Shown: one piece after another, positions 17,109-25,894 of the stretch
How positions within the stretch are numbered: position 1 is the first letter of the stretch
Layout of the letters: each line of letters begins with the position of its first letter
NCBI RefSeq assembly: GCF_016107655.1
Contig: NZ_JABASX010000002.1
Location: 310,001-374,000, forward strand
Direction of reading: 5' to 3'
From: Brevibacterium antiquum
Lineage (GTDB): Bacteria; Actinomycetota; Actinomycetes; Actinomycetales; Brevibacteriaceae
Length of the DNA: 64,000 nucleotides
Notes under the pieces: model-generated
Seen by the model: the letters and a program-made list of their open reading frames with translations, nothing else
The model's database searches: none
What the model was told of the DNA's origin: nothing
Translations under genes and position numbers: made by a program

Positions 17109-18482
17109 CTACTCCGTAGCGGCCTCCGGTTCGGACATCTCGGCGTCGGCATCGGGGTCGTCGAAGCTGCGCACGGTGCGCTTGAAGCCGCGGGTGAGCA
17201 CGGCCAGGTAGATGACGCCGATGGCCAGCCAGACCGCTCCGCCGATCAGTGCGGTCTCATGCAGGCTCACCCACAAGACGCCGGTGAGTATTGCGCCGAT
17301 CGCCGGCATCACCACGTAGTTGAACGCCGACTTGAAGTCGACGACCTGTCTGGTGCGGAACGCGAAGTGAGCGATGACCGTGAGGTTGACGAAGGTGAAG
17401 GCGATGAGGGCTCCGAAGTTGATCAGCGCGGAGATGAACTCGAGGCTGAACGACATCGCCAACAGGCACACCGCGCCGACCAGGATGATGTTGAACATCG
17501 GGGTGTGGGTCTTCGGATGGATGTAGCCGAAGGCCTTGCGCGGCAACACGCCATTGCGTCCCATCACCAGCAGCATGCGCGAGACCGAGGCATGGGAGGC
17601 CAGGCCCGATGCCACAGTGGCGGCGAAGGCGGCTGCGAGGAAGAAGCCCATGAATACGGGCCCTCCGGTGAGGAGGCCGATCTCCGGCAGGGGGTCGTCG
17701 ACGACGCTGAACTGCGAATTGTCGGGGAAGAGCTGCTGAGCGAAGTAGCTGGCGAGGAGGAAGATGAGTCCACCGGCGACCACTGTCAGCAGAATCGCCT
17801 TGGGCATGAGGCTCACATGCTTGGCCTCATTGGTGTACATCGTCACGGCATCGAAGCCGATGAAGGAGAAGCAGACCACGGTGGCGCCGGTGAGCAACGC
17901 GGACATGTGCACGCCCTCATGCATGAAGGGCTCGGCGCTGAAGACGATTCCGGATCCCTCGCCGTTGGTCAGATTGACGACGGCGATGATGCAGAAGAGA
18001 GCGACCATGGTGACGGCGAAGACCAGGAGGACGGCGTTGAAGTTGGCCGTTCCGCGCATGGAGGTGGTGACGATGCCGGTCATGATCACGGTATAGAGGA
18101 CCACCCACACCCAGGCGGGGGCATCGGGAACCAGCGACTCCATATACAGGCGGGCGATGAGGCAGTTGACCATCGGCAGCAGCAGGTAGTCCATGAGGGA
18201 GGTCCAGCCGACCAGGAAGCCGAGTCCCGGGCTCATGGTTTCTCGAGTGTAGGTGTAGGCCGAACCCGCTGTCGGGAAGACCTTGACCATCTTTCCGTAG
18301 CTGAAGGCCGTGAAGATCATGACGATGAGCGCGACGAGGTACGCGGCGGGCACCGCCCCATCGGTTTCGTCCGATACGATTCCGAACGTATCGAACACCA
18401 CCGTCGGCGTCATGTATCCGAGACCGAGCCCGACGATGGACCAGAGCCCGAGGTTGCGTTTCAGTGACCCTGACGCAGCCAT
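17109..18482 (-). CDS. APC-family amino acid/polyamine permease
   Basis: A 457-residue integral membrane transporter with about 12 hydrophobic helices. The APC signatures include SLKRNLGLWSIVGLGLGYMTP in helix 1, PTAGSAYTYTRE, and FSFIGFDAVTMYTNEAKH. The start ATG at 18482 has GGGAGGA 7 nt upstream. Substrates of the family are amino acids or amines taken up with protons. The C-terminus is acidic. It is divergent from an MBL hydrolase and a C45 Ntn-hydrolase gene, so it may import the product of their amide or ester hydrolysis. The substrate is not determinable. Confidence 0.87.
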   Translation of the reverse strand: MAASGSLKRNLGLWSIVGLGLGYMTPTVVFDTFGIVSDETDGAVPAAYLVALIVMIFTAFSYGKMVKVFPTAGSAYTYTRETMSPGLGFLVGWTSLMDYLLLPMVNCLIARLYMESLVPDAPAWVWVVLYTVIMTGIVTTSMRGTANFNAVLLVFAVTMVALFCIIAVVNLTNGEGSGIVFSAEPFMHEGVHMSALLTGATVVCFSFIGFDAVTMYTNEAKHVSLMPKAILLTVVAGGLIFLLASYFAQQLFPDNSQFSVVDDPLPEIGLLTGGPVFMGFFLAAAFAATVASGLASHASVSRMLLVMGRNGVLPRKAFGYIHPKTHTPMFNIILVGAVCLLAMSFSLEFISALINFGALIAFTFVNLTVIAHFAFRTRQVVDFKSAFNYVVMPAIGAILTGVLWVSLHETALIGGAVWLAIGVIYLAVLTRGFKRTVRSFDDPDADAEMSEPEAATE

Positions 18483-18759
18483 ATCAATCCTCCCCAATGA
18501 GTCTTGCCGAATGTCGCAGCGCGCCCACCCGACCGTGCGATCGCACAAGCGCATAAGTGACCTGCGCCATAGACGCTATCGTCGATACAACCGAAAACGC
18601 AATCAATCTCACGGAATGAAACGATAACTTCACCTGTGTCGTGTAATTCGCAACGAATCCAGTAGCCCAGGTTGCTGATTGCTAGTGGTGGTGCGCCGCC
18701 ACGCTTCCCCTCATCCCGCCTAACGAACGACTTTTCAGTAACAGCGAAAAGAGAGTAGG

Positions 18760-19959
18760 TTGATCAGCATTGGCAATGTCGGACCGCAGAAGTACGGGGT
18801 CGAAATGGTTCGGTCCCGAACGGATCCGGCCATGATGCTCGACGAAGAGAGGCAACGGCGAACAATGGCGATCGAAACACTCAGCTCGGCGCAGTCGAAA
18901 GCGTGGAAAGACAGGGTTCTGCCCCCAGTGGAGAACGTTGCCGAAGGCGTCTGGGCGATCCCCGTCCCGATCCCCAACAACCCACTCGTCTACACCTACT
19001 GCTACGGAATCGCCGACGGCTCGGGTCTGATCCTCATCGATCCCGGTTGGGACGGCAAAGACCAGTACCTGGCGCTCACCTCGGCGCTGGGATCCCTGGG
19101 ATTCTCCGTCGCGAACGTCCACGGGATCGCCATCACCCATTACCACCGCGACCACATCGGGCTGGTTCCCGCGCTGCTCCACAAGAACCCTGACATGTGG
19201 GTCGCCATGCACGGCGAAGATCTGCGCTCGATCAAGCGGTTCTTCTCCCAGAGCGTGGATCTGGGCACAGGGGTCGACCCGAGCATCAACATCGCTCGCG
19301 CCTACGGGGTTCCCGAAGACCGCTGGTCCGAGGTCGAGAGTCTCCAGGTCAGCAAGAAGGACGGCAGCAAGAAGGACAAGGGCGGCGCCGGATCCAAGGA
19401 CGACTTCGCGCTGCTGATGAGCAGCATGCCCGACACCATCACCATCCTCGAGGACGGTTCAGAGCTGCCGCTGGAATCCGGCGCGCTGCGGGCACTGTGG
19501 ACACCGGGCCACACCTACGGCCACTCGGTCTTCATCCGCGATGAGGACCAGCTGCTGTTCTCGGGCGACCACGTGCTCCCGACGATCACCCCGAACATCG
19601 GGCTCGACAGCGGCGCGATCACGCACAGCCTCGGCGACTATCTGGGTTCTCTGGACAAAATCGGCCAGCTGGACGCCGAGGTGGCGGTCCTGCCGGCGCA
19701 CGGGTTCCGCTTCCAGGGTCTCCACGACCGCAGGCGTGAACTCGTCGACCATCATCAGCAGCGTCTGGATGAGATCACCGCGCGCATGGAGGCCACCGAG
19801 GACCACAGCGTCTACTCGATCGCGCAGGGCCTGCACTGGTCGCGCGGATTCGAATCGCTGCACAACTTCAACCTGTTCGCCGCCCTGGCAGAGACCGCCG
19901 CCCACATGCACTACCTGGACATCGAAGTCGGAGCGGGGGCGCTCGTCCCACAGGCATGA
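18760..19959 (+). CDS. MBL-fold metallo-hydrolase
   Basis: A metallo-beta-lactamase-fold enzyme. Counting from TTG at 18760, the zinc motif is HYHRDH (H127, H129, D131, H132), followed by LWTPGHTYGH and LLFSGDHVLP, which carry the further metal ligands. The C-terminal helical extension (about 300-399) resembles lactonase-type and thioesterase-type MBL proteins. A Lys/Gly-rich insert (KKDGSKKDKGGAGS, about 205-220) is unusual. The start is uncertain: ATG at 18865 is just as likely and gives 364 residues. It lies 34 bp before a C45 hydrolase in the same direction. The substrate is unknown. Confidence 0.83.
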   Translation: MISIGNVGPQKYGVEMVRSRTDPAMMLDEERQRRTMAIETLSSAQSKAWKDRVLPPVENVAEGVWAIPVPIPNNPLVYTYCYGIADGSGLILIDPGWDGKDQYLALTSALGSLGFSVANVHGIAITHYHRDHIGLVPALLHKNPDMWVAMHGEDLRSIKRFFSQSVDLGTGVDPSINIARAYGVPEDRWSEVESLQVSKKDGSKKDKGGAGSKDDFALLMSSMPDTITILEDGSELPLESGALRALWTPGHTYGHSVFIRDEDQLLFSGDHVLPTITPNIGLDSGAITHSLGDYLGSLDKIGQLDAEVAVLPAHGFRFQGLHDRRRELVDHHQQRLDEITARMEATEDHSVYSIAQGLHWSRGFESLHNFNLFAALAETAAHMHYLDIEVGAGALVPQA

Positions 19960-19993
19960 GGCGAGCACGCCCCAGTGAGAAGAGGAGACGCTG

Positions 19994-21130
19994 ATGAGCA
20001 CCGAATACGTTCCCGCAGCCGAGGTCAGGCCCGAGACCTTCATCTCGCGAGCCGCTGACCACGTCCAGCGCGGCGCCCACCGCGGGCGTGAGCTGCGCAC
20101 AGGCATCGAATCCGCGATCGCCGGCTACCGGCGCTACTTCGAATTCCTGTCCATCGCCGAGGCGGACGTCCGTGCCGCTGCCGCGTCGAGTCACGCACGT
20201 CTCCAGACGTGGTCGCCGGAGGCCGCCGAGGAGGTCGCGGCTGTAGCCGAGGGCGCGCAGGTGCCCGTGGACGAACTGATGGAGGTCATCGCCCGCACGG
20301 AGATCATGACCCTGGCACCGGCCTCGGCGACGGAGTGCTCGACCGTGAGCTTCACCCGCCCGGGAAGCTCGCTTGCCGCGCAGAACTGGGATTGGGCTGC
20401 CGACTTCTCGACGCTGTGGCACATCAACGATGTGGGCGCTGTGCCCGGCCAGCTGCGTCATGTGGGCATCGCCGAATACGGGATGCTCGGCAAGATCGGA
20501 CTCAACGAAGCCGGAGTCGGCGTCCTGCTCAACATCCTCAAGCACGAGGGTGACGGGGCCGGGGGAGTGCCCATCCACATGATCCTCGAACGCGTCCTGT
20601 CGACGGCGATGACACTGGACGAGGCGCTCGAAATCATCCACTCGGCGCCCACCACCTCCTCGTCGATCATCACGGTGGTCACCGCCGACGAGGTGGTTCA
20701 GGTCGAGATCGCCAACGCCCAGAAACGCGAGCGACGAGCCGGAGGGGCGAGCACATCGCCGGGCTCGGAGTCAGGATTCCTGCTGCACACGAACCACTTC
20801 CTCCACCCCGACCTCGTCCCCGGAAGCCTCGAGCTCAACGCGACGTCGACCTCACGGGCACGCCACGCTCACCTCGAACTGCGACTGGAGGAATACTCCG
20901 CCCGAGCCGGAACTTCAGGTCCTCCCGAGTCAACGGCCGAGCTCATCGATCTTCTGATCACAGGGCCAGACGAAGCGCCCGTGTCCTGCACCCCGACTCC
21001 AGGTGCCGCCTACGGGGATCGGTCGGCGACCCTGGTCACCGTGCAGATCGACCCGAACCGCAAGCAGATCGACCTGGCTCCCGGTTCACCGGCAGACGGA
21101 ATGCAGGGCAATCGCCGCTATCAGCTCTGA
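19994..21130 (+). CDS. C45 family autoproteolytic acyltransferase/hydrolase
   Basis: A 378-residue Ntn-hydrolase of the acyl-CoA:6-aminopenicillanic acid acyltransferase-like family (peptidase family C45). These are made as precursors that cut themselves before a cysteine, which then acts as nucleophile on an amide. The likely nucleophile is C115 in SATECSTVSF, followed by AAQNWDW, giving alpha (1-114) and beta (115-378) chains. There is no signal peptide, so it should act in the cytoplasm. GAGGAGA precedes the ATG. Together with the MBL gene and the divergent permease it may form an amide-degrading unit; this is inference. Confidence 0.85.
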   Translation: MSTEYVPAAEVRPETFISRAADHVQRGAHRGRELRTGIESAIAGYRRYFEFLSIAEADVRAAAASSHARLQTWSPEAAEEVAAVAEGAQVPVDELMEVIARTEIMTLAPASATECSTVSFTRPGSSLAAQNWDWAADFSTLWHINDVGAVPGQLRHVGIAEYGMLGKIGLNEAGVGVLLNILKHEGDGAGGVPIHMILERVLSTAMTLDEALEIIHSAPTTSSSIITVVTADEVVQVEIANAQKRERRAGGASTSPGSESGFLLHTNHFLHPDLVPGSLELNATSTSRARHAHLELRLEEYSARAGTSGPPESTAELIDLLITGPDEAPVSCTPTPGAAYGDRSATLVTVQIDPNRKQIDLAPGSPADGMQGNRRYQL

Positions 21131-21140
21131 GCTACGAGCG

Positions 21141-22118
21141 TCAGGCATCAGCGGCTTCGCTTGATGCCTCTTCTTCGCGCATCGAGATGATCGTGTCGAG
21201 GCCGGAGGCGATCGAGTTCGAATCATCGAGCGCCGTCTGAGCCAGGCGCCACGGCACCATGTCGAGGTTCTGATCGCCGACTCGGAAACGGATGAATGGC
21301 TGCCTGCTGCGGGGGTCATCGGCCTCGAGGTTCGCACCGTAGCGCCACTGTCCGAAACCGATCCGCCGGATGGACTCGCCGATGAAGCGCATCGCTCCGG
21401 CGACGAACTCAGTCTCGTCTTCCGTCATCATCTCATCGCGGGAATCGTAGCGGGCCTTGAGCTGCTTACCCAGCCGGATCAGCGCCTCGCGCCCGAATTC
21501 CCATGAGGACGGATCGGCCTGCTCCTGGGTCCAGGCGGCGATGCCCGGTTCCACGGTGCCGATGAAGCGGGAGAGGAACTCGACCTCTTCCTCGCTGGAG
21601 TTCTCAGCGGTGAGCATCCCCATCGCCAGGCCGGTGCAGCTGCGCTTCGGCTCGCCGTCACCGCCGAGGTTCTCGCGGGCCTTGGTCAGGACAGCCGTGA
21701 AGACCTCGGCGGTCCGGGCATCGACAGCGGCGAGGATGATCGCCAGGATGGGAATGGGCTCACCCTTCAGCGGACCCTCTTCGGTGTCCGGGCGGATGAA
21801 GGGCATCCCGTTTCCGGTCTCCTCGTCGTGATCCCAGGCTCCGCCGATCGCACGGAGATAGGTCTCGCCGAGGTAGCGGATGAGGCCCTCGACGAATCTG
21901 CGGTTCTCCGGGTCGATCACCTCGTCGGGGGAGGAGAATTGGGAGAGGACGAAGAACTCGAGCATCGGCAGAGACTTGGGACCGAAGTCCTTGGGGAACG
22001 GCACCGTCTCCCCGTCTTCCTTGTCGAAGGTCTCGGGCAGGTCGGCGAGGACGAAGGCGCCGAGGCGGACATCCATGTTGTTGATGAAGGCGTAATATTC
22101 GCGCTGTAGTTCATTCAC
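21141..22118 (-). CDS. Hypothetical protein with two related halves
   Basis: A protein of about 325 residues with no signal peptide or membrane helix. I chose GTG at 22118 (VNELQREYYAFINN); GTG codons 6-9 bp further upstream are also possible. I do not recognise the family. The sequence has an internal duplication: RFVEGLIRYLGETYLRAIGG...GMPFIRP in the first half matches EFVAGAMRFIGESIRRIGFG...RQPFIRF in the second. Each half looks like helices followed by a strand. It converges on the C45 hydrolase with 10 bp between, and is followed upstream by a TetR regulator on the same strand. Confidence 0.75.
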   Translation of the reverse strand: MNELQREYYAFINNMDVRLGAFVLADLPETFDKEDGETVPFPKDFGPKSLPMLEFFVLSQFSSPDEVIDPENRRFVEGLIRYLGETYLRAIGGAWDHDEETGNGMPFIRPDTEEGPLKGEPIPILAIILAAVDARTAEVFTAVLTKARENLGGDGEPKRSCTGLAMGMLTAENSSEEEVEFLSRFIGTVEPGIAAWTQEQADPSSWEFGREALIRLGKQLKARYDSRDEMMTEDETEFVAGAMRFIGESIRRIGFGQWRYGANLEADDPRSRQPFIRFRVGDQNLDMVPWRLAQTALDDSNSIASGLDTIISMREEEASSEAADA

Positions 22119-22170
22119 GGCCACCACTTTAGTGCCTTGGTGCCGGTCCTGGGCGTTCGCGGTGGCGAGC

Positions 22171-22818
22171 CTAGGCCTTCTGCGAGAAGTCGAGCAGTCG
22201 ACTGAGGATCCGCACCATCTGCGTCGAGTCGATCTCGACGACCTCGTGAAGTCTTTTCCCGGCAGCTGCACGCAGAGATGACTGCGAGTGGACGGCGGTG
22301 AGCGCTTCGATGAGGTCCTTGAGCGGAATCGTCGAGGCGGCTTCCGCGAAGTCGATGGCATTTTCGATCAGCGATAGGATCCGCTGTCCTTGGAAAGAGT
22401 GCAGCTCTTCGTACCTGGGGTAGAGGCCAGGCGTACGCAGACAGTACAACTGGATCTCATGCTCAGCGATCACCTCGGCGGCGGTGGCCCTCTTCTGGCT
22501 GAAGGTGTCGTCGATGAACTCCCGGAGGAAGCCTTCGATGTCTTCGGGGCGACTGGAGTTGAGGCGATCGCGCCAGCGTTCGATGCTGGCGTCGAGCATG
22601 TCCAGGTCGTGGGAGGTGCGCTGTTCGATCGTGGCCAGAACCAGATCGTCGCGGCTGGAGAAGTTCGAGTAGAACGCTCCCCGAGTGAACCCGGCGGCCT
22701 CGCAGATCTCCTCGATCGAAGCCCCATCGATGCCCTTGACGGCGAAGACGGACACGCCCGCCTCCACCAAGGTGGATCGGGTCTGCCGTCTGCGGGCGCT
22801 GAGATTGTCTGTATTCAT
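22171..22818 (-). CDS. TetR-family transcriptional regulator
   Basis: A regulator of about 215 residues with an N-terminal TetR helix-turn-helix (TRSTLVEAGVSVFAVKGIDG, then SIEEICEAAGFTRGAFYSNF) and a C-terminal ligand-binding domain. I chose ATG 22818 (MNTDNLSARRRQ); ATG 22830 is possible, and neither has a strong ribosome-binding site. It is divergent from an MMPL transporter operon. The space between them holds two copies of a 14-bp palindrome, the likely operators. The usual arrangement is repression of the exporter until a lipophilic ligand binds. Confidence 0.9.
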   Translation of the reverse strand: MNTDNLSARRRQTRSTLVEAGVSVFAVKGIDGASIEEICEAAGFTRGAFYSNFSSRDDLVLATIEQRTSHDLDMLDASIERWRDRLNSSRPEDIEGFLREFIDDTFSQKRATAAEVIAEHEIQLYCLRTPGLYPRYEELHSFQGQRILSLIENAIDFAEAASTIPLKDLIEALTAVHSQSSLRAAAGKRLHEVVEIDSTQMVRILSRLLDFSQKA

Positions 22819-22982
22819 CGAACATTTCATCGTCGTGGCGGTCGCTTTGCTGGTGTGGCGGTGTTGCTGTCGCGGGGGCGGTGCTGGTGGGGCCAATGCG
22901 CGCCGGTATCGGCCTGGGCATCCGATGAGAATCTTCAAGAAACTCCTGATGCATTTGCGCTGAGGGCACTGAGTCAACAACA

Positions 22983-22996
22983 ATACAGTACTGTAT
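22983..22996. promoter_or_regulatory. TetR operator 1
   Basis: A perfect 14-bp palindrome ATACAGTACTGTAT in the divergent tetR-mmpL region. The size and symmetry fit TetR-family sites. Operator 2 lies 17 bp further on. Confidence 0.75.
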
Positions 22997-22999
22997 CCA

Positions 23000-23013
23000 A
23001 TACACTTTTGTAT
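23000..23013. promoter_or_regulatory. TetR operator 2
   Basis: ATACACTTTTGTAT keeps both 5-bp half-sites (ATACA and TGTAT) of operator 1 at the same spacing but has a different centre. It ends one base before the GAGG ribosome-binding site of the MMPL gene, so a bound repressor would block the start of that transcript. Confidence 0.65.
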
Positions 23014-23023
23014 CGAGGTCTTC

Positions 23024-25894
23024 GTGTCAACATTCCTGTACGCCCTGGGCCGTCGTGCCTATCGCACTCCCATCCGATTCATCGCTCTGTGGTTGGTGAT
23101 CTTCGGACTCGTCGGTGCCGGTGTGGCAGCATTCGCGAAGGACTTCGACGACGACTTCACCCTCCCCGGGTCCGAAGCCCAGGTCGCACTCGACTCGATG
23201 AGGGCGACCTTCCCCGAAGCCTCGGGCGTCGCGGCGTCCGTCATCGTCGTCGCCGCCGATGGTGACTCGGTTGAGGACTCCACGTACAAGGATGAGATCG
23301 AGAAGGAAGTCGATCGGCTCGAAGACCTCCCGCACGTCGATGCCGTGACCTCGCCCTTCGACGACTTGGTCGAAGGCGCCATCAGCGCCGACGAATCCGC
23401 CGCAATGATCTCCGTACAGTACGACGGCACCCAGCAGGAGGTCGGCGAAGCGGCCCCAGACCAGCTGCTCGAGGAACTGGATCCGCTCCGCGACGCCCTG
23501 CCGGACGGCTCCCAGGTCGAAGGCGGCGGTGAACTCTTCCAGATCACCGGTGTGGCGATCTCCTGGGTCGAAGGCATCGGCGTCGTCATCGCCTTCATCG
23601 TTCTGCTGCTCACCCTTGGTTCCTTCCGCGCAGCGGGCATGCCCCTGATCACGGCCCTCATCGGCGTCGGCATCTCCGTTCTCCTGGTCGTGGGATCCAC
23701 GGCCTTCGGCGCGGTCAACTCCTCATCGATCATGTTGGCGCTGATGTTGGGCCTGGCGGTCGGCATCGACTATGCGCTGTTCATCGTCTCCAGAGCCCGG
23801 GCACTCCTGGCCGAGGGCCACGATCCGCTCGAGGCCACAGGACGGGCCGTCGCCACCGCCGGATCGGCCGTCGTCTTCGCGGGCATGACCGTGATGATCG
23901 CGCTGCTCGGCCTGTCCCTGGCTGGTATCCCGTTCCTCACCGTCATGGGCATCGGCGCCTCCGGCTCCGTCGTCATCGCCGTGTTGATCTCCCTGACGAT
24001 GGTTCCCGCCTTGCTGGGACTGGTCAAGGAGAAGATCACCCCCAAGCCGACGAAGCGCTACCGTCGGGCGTTCGCAACCGCCCAGAAGAAGGCGGACGAC
24101 TCCGTCCCCCGGTCATCCATTGCCGCCGAGGCGGAAGCTGAGGCCGGTGAACCGTACCCGAAGACGATCATGAACAAGTTCTTCGCCGGTTGGCTGCGCG
24201 TGGTGACGAAGATTCCACTGCTGACGGTCGTGATCATCGTCGGTGGCCTCGCACTGTTCGCGATCCCCGCCTCCAACCTCCAGCTCTCCCTGCCGACCGC
24301 AGGCAGCCAGGAGGAGGGCACCCCCGCTCGAACCACCTACGACCTCATCGACAAGCACTTCGGGCCCGGCTTCAACGGACCGCTGGTGATGACCAGCGAG
24401 ATCGTGACCTCCGATGACCCCCTCGATGACGTCGAGAAGATCGAGAACGAGATCGAAGACGTCGACGGCGTCGACCAGGTCGTCCTCGCCACCCCGAACC
24501 GGGATGCGACGACCGCTCTGTTCCAGATCATCCCCACCACGAGCTCCGAAGATCCGGCGACTCTCGACACCGTCGACCGGCTCCGCGACCTGAGCGCGGA
24601 CATCGAGGACGAGGACGGTTTCGAAACCGCAGTCACCGGCGCCACGGCGATCCAGATCGACGTCTCCGACCAGCTCGGCAAGGCGCTGGTGCCCTTCGGC
24701 ATCTTCGTCGTCGGACTCTCGATCATCCTGCTCATGATGGTCTTCCGTTCGATCTGGGTGCCGATCAAGGCCACCGGCGGCTTCCTCCTGTCCGTCTTCG
24801 CCTCCTTCGGCACGGTGGTCCTCGTCTTCCACGACGGACTCTTCGCCGGTCCGCTGGGCATCGACTCGACAGGGCCGGTGATCAGCTTCCTGCCGATCAT
24901 CCTCATGGGCATCCTCTTCGGACTCGCCATGGACTACGAGGTGTTCCTCGTCTCCGGAATGCGCGAGGCCTATGTCCACGGGGCCACAGCCAGGGACGCG
25001 ATCAAGACCGGCTTCGCCTCCTCTGCCCGAGTGGTCTCGGCCGCGGCGATCATCATGTTCTCCGTCTTCGCCGCCTTCGTTCCCGCAGGCGAGCCGATCA
25101 TCAAGTCCATCGCACTCGCCTTGGCCTCCGGCATCTTCGTCGACGCCTTCCTGGTGCGCATGTCCCTGGTGCCTGCCATCATGCAGATGCTCGGCGACAA
25201 GGCCTGGTGGCTGCCGAAATGGCTCGACCGCATCCTGCCCCGACTCGATGTCGAAGGAGAGGGCCTGGCCCACGAGGTGGCTCTGCGGGACTGGCCGGAA
25301 CCGAACTCCGACTACCGGATCTACGGCCGCGGCATCGCTGTGCGCTCGGGTCGACGCGGATTCGCCCAGGTCGACATCTCGCTCTCACCGGGCCAGATCC
25401 TCGTCGCCAGCGGCCAAGCCCGCAAAGCACTTCTGCTCGCCCTCTCCGGTCGCGTCGGGCTGACCGCCGGTGAGATGAAGATCGGCGACATGGTCCTGCC
25501 CGAACATGCGGGACGGGTCCGTCGTCGTGTTCCGTACTTCGACCTCGATAAGAACGGGCCGGGGAAGGTGCCAGGAGCACGCGAGCTCTCACAGCTGCGC
25601 ACCTCGGCGCCGGATCTGCTCATCATCAGCGAAGCGGGCGCACTGGCCGGCGAAAGTGGCCGGGACGGTCGCGATCTGCGCGATCTTGTCTATGATCTGC
25701 AGGCCGAGGGCACGGCAATCGTGCTGGGCCTGCCAGGCGGCGACGTCACCGGGATCCTGTCCCCGAATACGAACTACTTCCACCTCGACCTCGACGAGGC
25801 CCAGCCCGAGGCTGAGCGTGGAACCGATAATGACAACGGCGGCGTGCAAGCCCACGCAGCCGGTCGCAGCGAAATGGAAGGCGTGCAGTCGTGA
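23024..25894 (+). CDS. MMPL/RND-type exporter with C-terminal pseudo-ABC domain
   Basis: A 956-residue membrane protein. Residues 1-730 are a classical MMPL transporter: a helix, an extracytoplasmic loop, five helices, then the same pattern again. Both proton-relay aspartates are kept (GIDYALFIVSRARAL; AMDYEVFLVSGMREAY). Residues about 750-925 resemble an ABC ATPase cassette: VDISLSPGQILVASGQARK stands where Walker A would be, GEMKIGDMVL follows, and PDLLIISEAGAL stands for Walker B. The P-loop GK[ST] is lost and no LSGGQ is seen, so ATP hydrolysis is unlikely. The GTG start has GAGG upstream. The stop overlaps the next gene by 4 bases. Confidence 0.9.
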   Translation: MSTFLYALGRRAYRTPIRFIALWLVIFGLVGAGVAAFAKDFDDDFTLPGSEAQVALDSMRATFPEASGVAASVIVVAADGDSVEDSTYKDEIEKEVDRLEDLPHVDAVTSPFDDLVEGAISADESAAMISVQYDGTQQEVGEAAPDQLLEELDPLRDALPDGSQVEGGGELFQITGVAISWVEGIGVVIAFIVLLLTLGSFRAAGMPLITALIGVGISVLLVVGSTAFGAVNSSSIMLALMLGLAVGIDYALFIVSRARALLAEGHDPLEATGRAVATAGSAVVFAGMTVMIALLGLSLAGIPFLTVMGIGASGSVVIAVLISLTMVPALLGLVKEKITPKPTKRYRRAFATAQKKADDSVPRSSIAAEAEAEAGEPYPKTIMNKFFAGWLRVVTKIPLLTVVIIVGGLALFAIPASNLQLSLPTAGSQEEGTPARTTYDLIDKHFGPGFNGPLVMTSEIVTSDDPLDDVEKIENEIEDVDGVDQVVLATPNRDATTALFQIIPTTSSEDPATLDTVDRLRDLSADIEDEDGFETAVTGATAIQIDVSDQLGKALVPFGIFVVGLSIILLMMVFRSIWVPIKATGGFLLSVFASFGTVVLVFHDGLFAGPLGIDSTGPVISFLPIILMGILFGLAMDYEVFLVSGMREAYVHGATARDAIKTGFASSARVVSAAAIIMFSVFAAFVPAGEPIIKSIALALASGIFVDAFLVRMSLVPAIMQMLGDKAWWLPKWLDRILPRLDVEGEGLAHEVALRDWPEPNSDYRIYGRGIAVRSGRRGFAQVDISLSPGQILVASGQARKALLLALSGRVGLTAGEMKIGDMVLPEHAGRVRRRVPYFDLDKNGPGKVPGARELSQLRTSAPDLLIISEAGALAGESGRDGRDLRDLVYDLQAEGTAIVLGLPGGDVTGILSPNTNYFHLDLDEAQPEAERGTDNDNGGVQAHAAGRSEMEGVQS

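Noticed and set aside
17259-18467. Plus-strand frame of 402 codons opposite the APC permease
   Set aside because: Its His/Asp/Glu-rich translation is the typical antisense image of membrane helices; the permease on the other strand has clear motifs.
24113-25273. Minus-strand frame of 386 codons opposite the MMPL gene
   Set aside because: Asp/Glu/Gly/His-rich mirror of a membrane protein, with no domain resemblance or ribosome-binding site.
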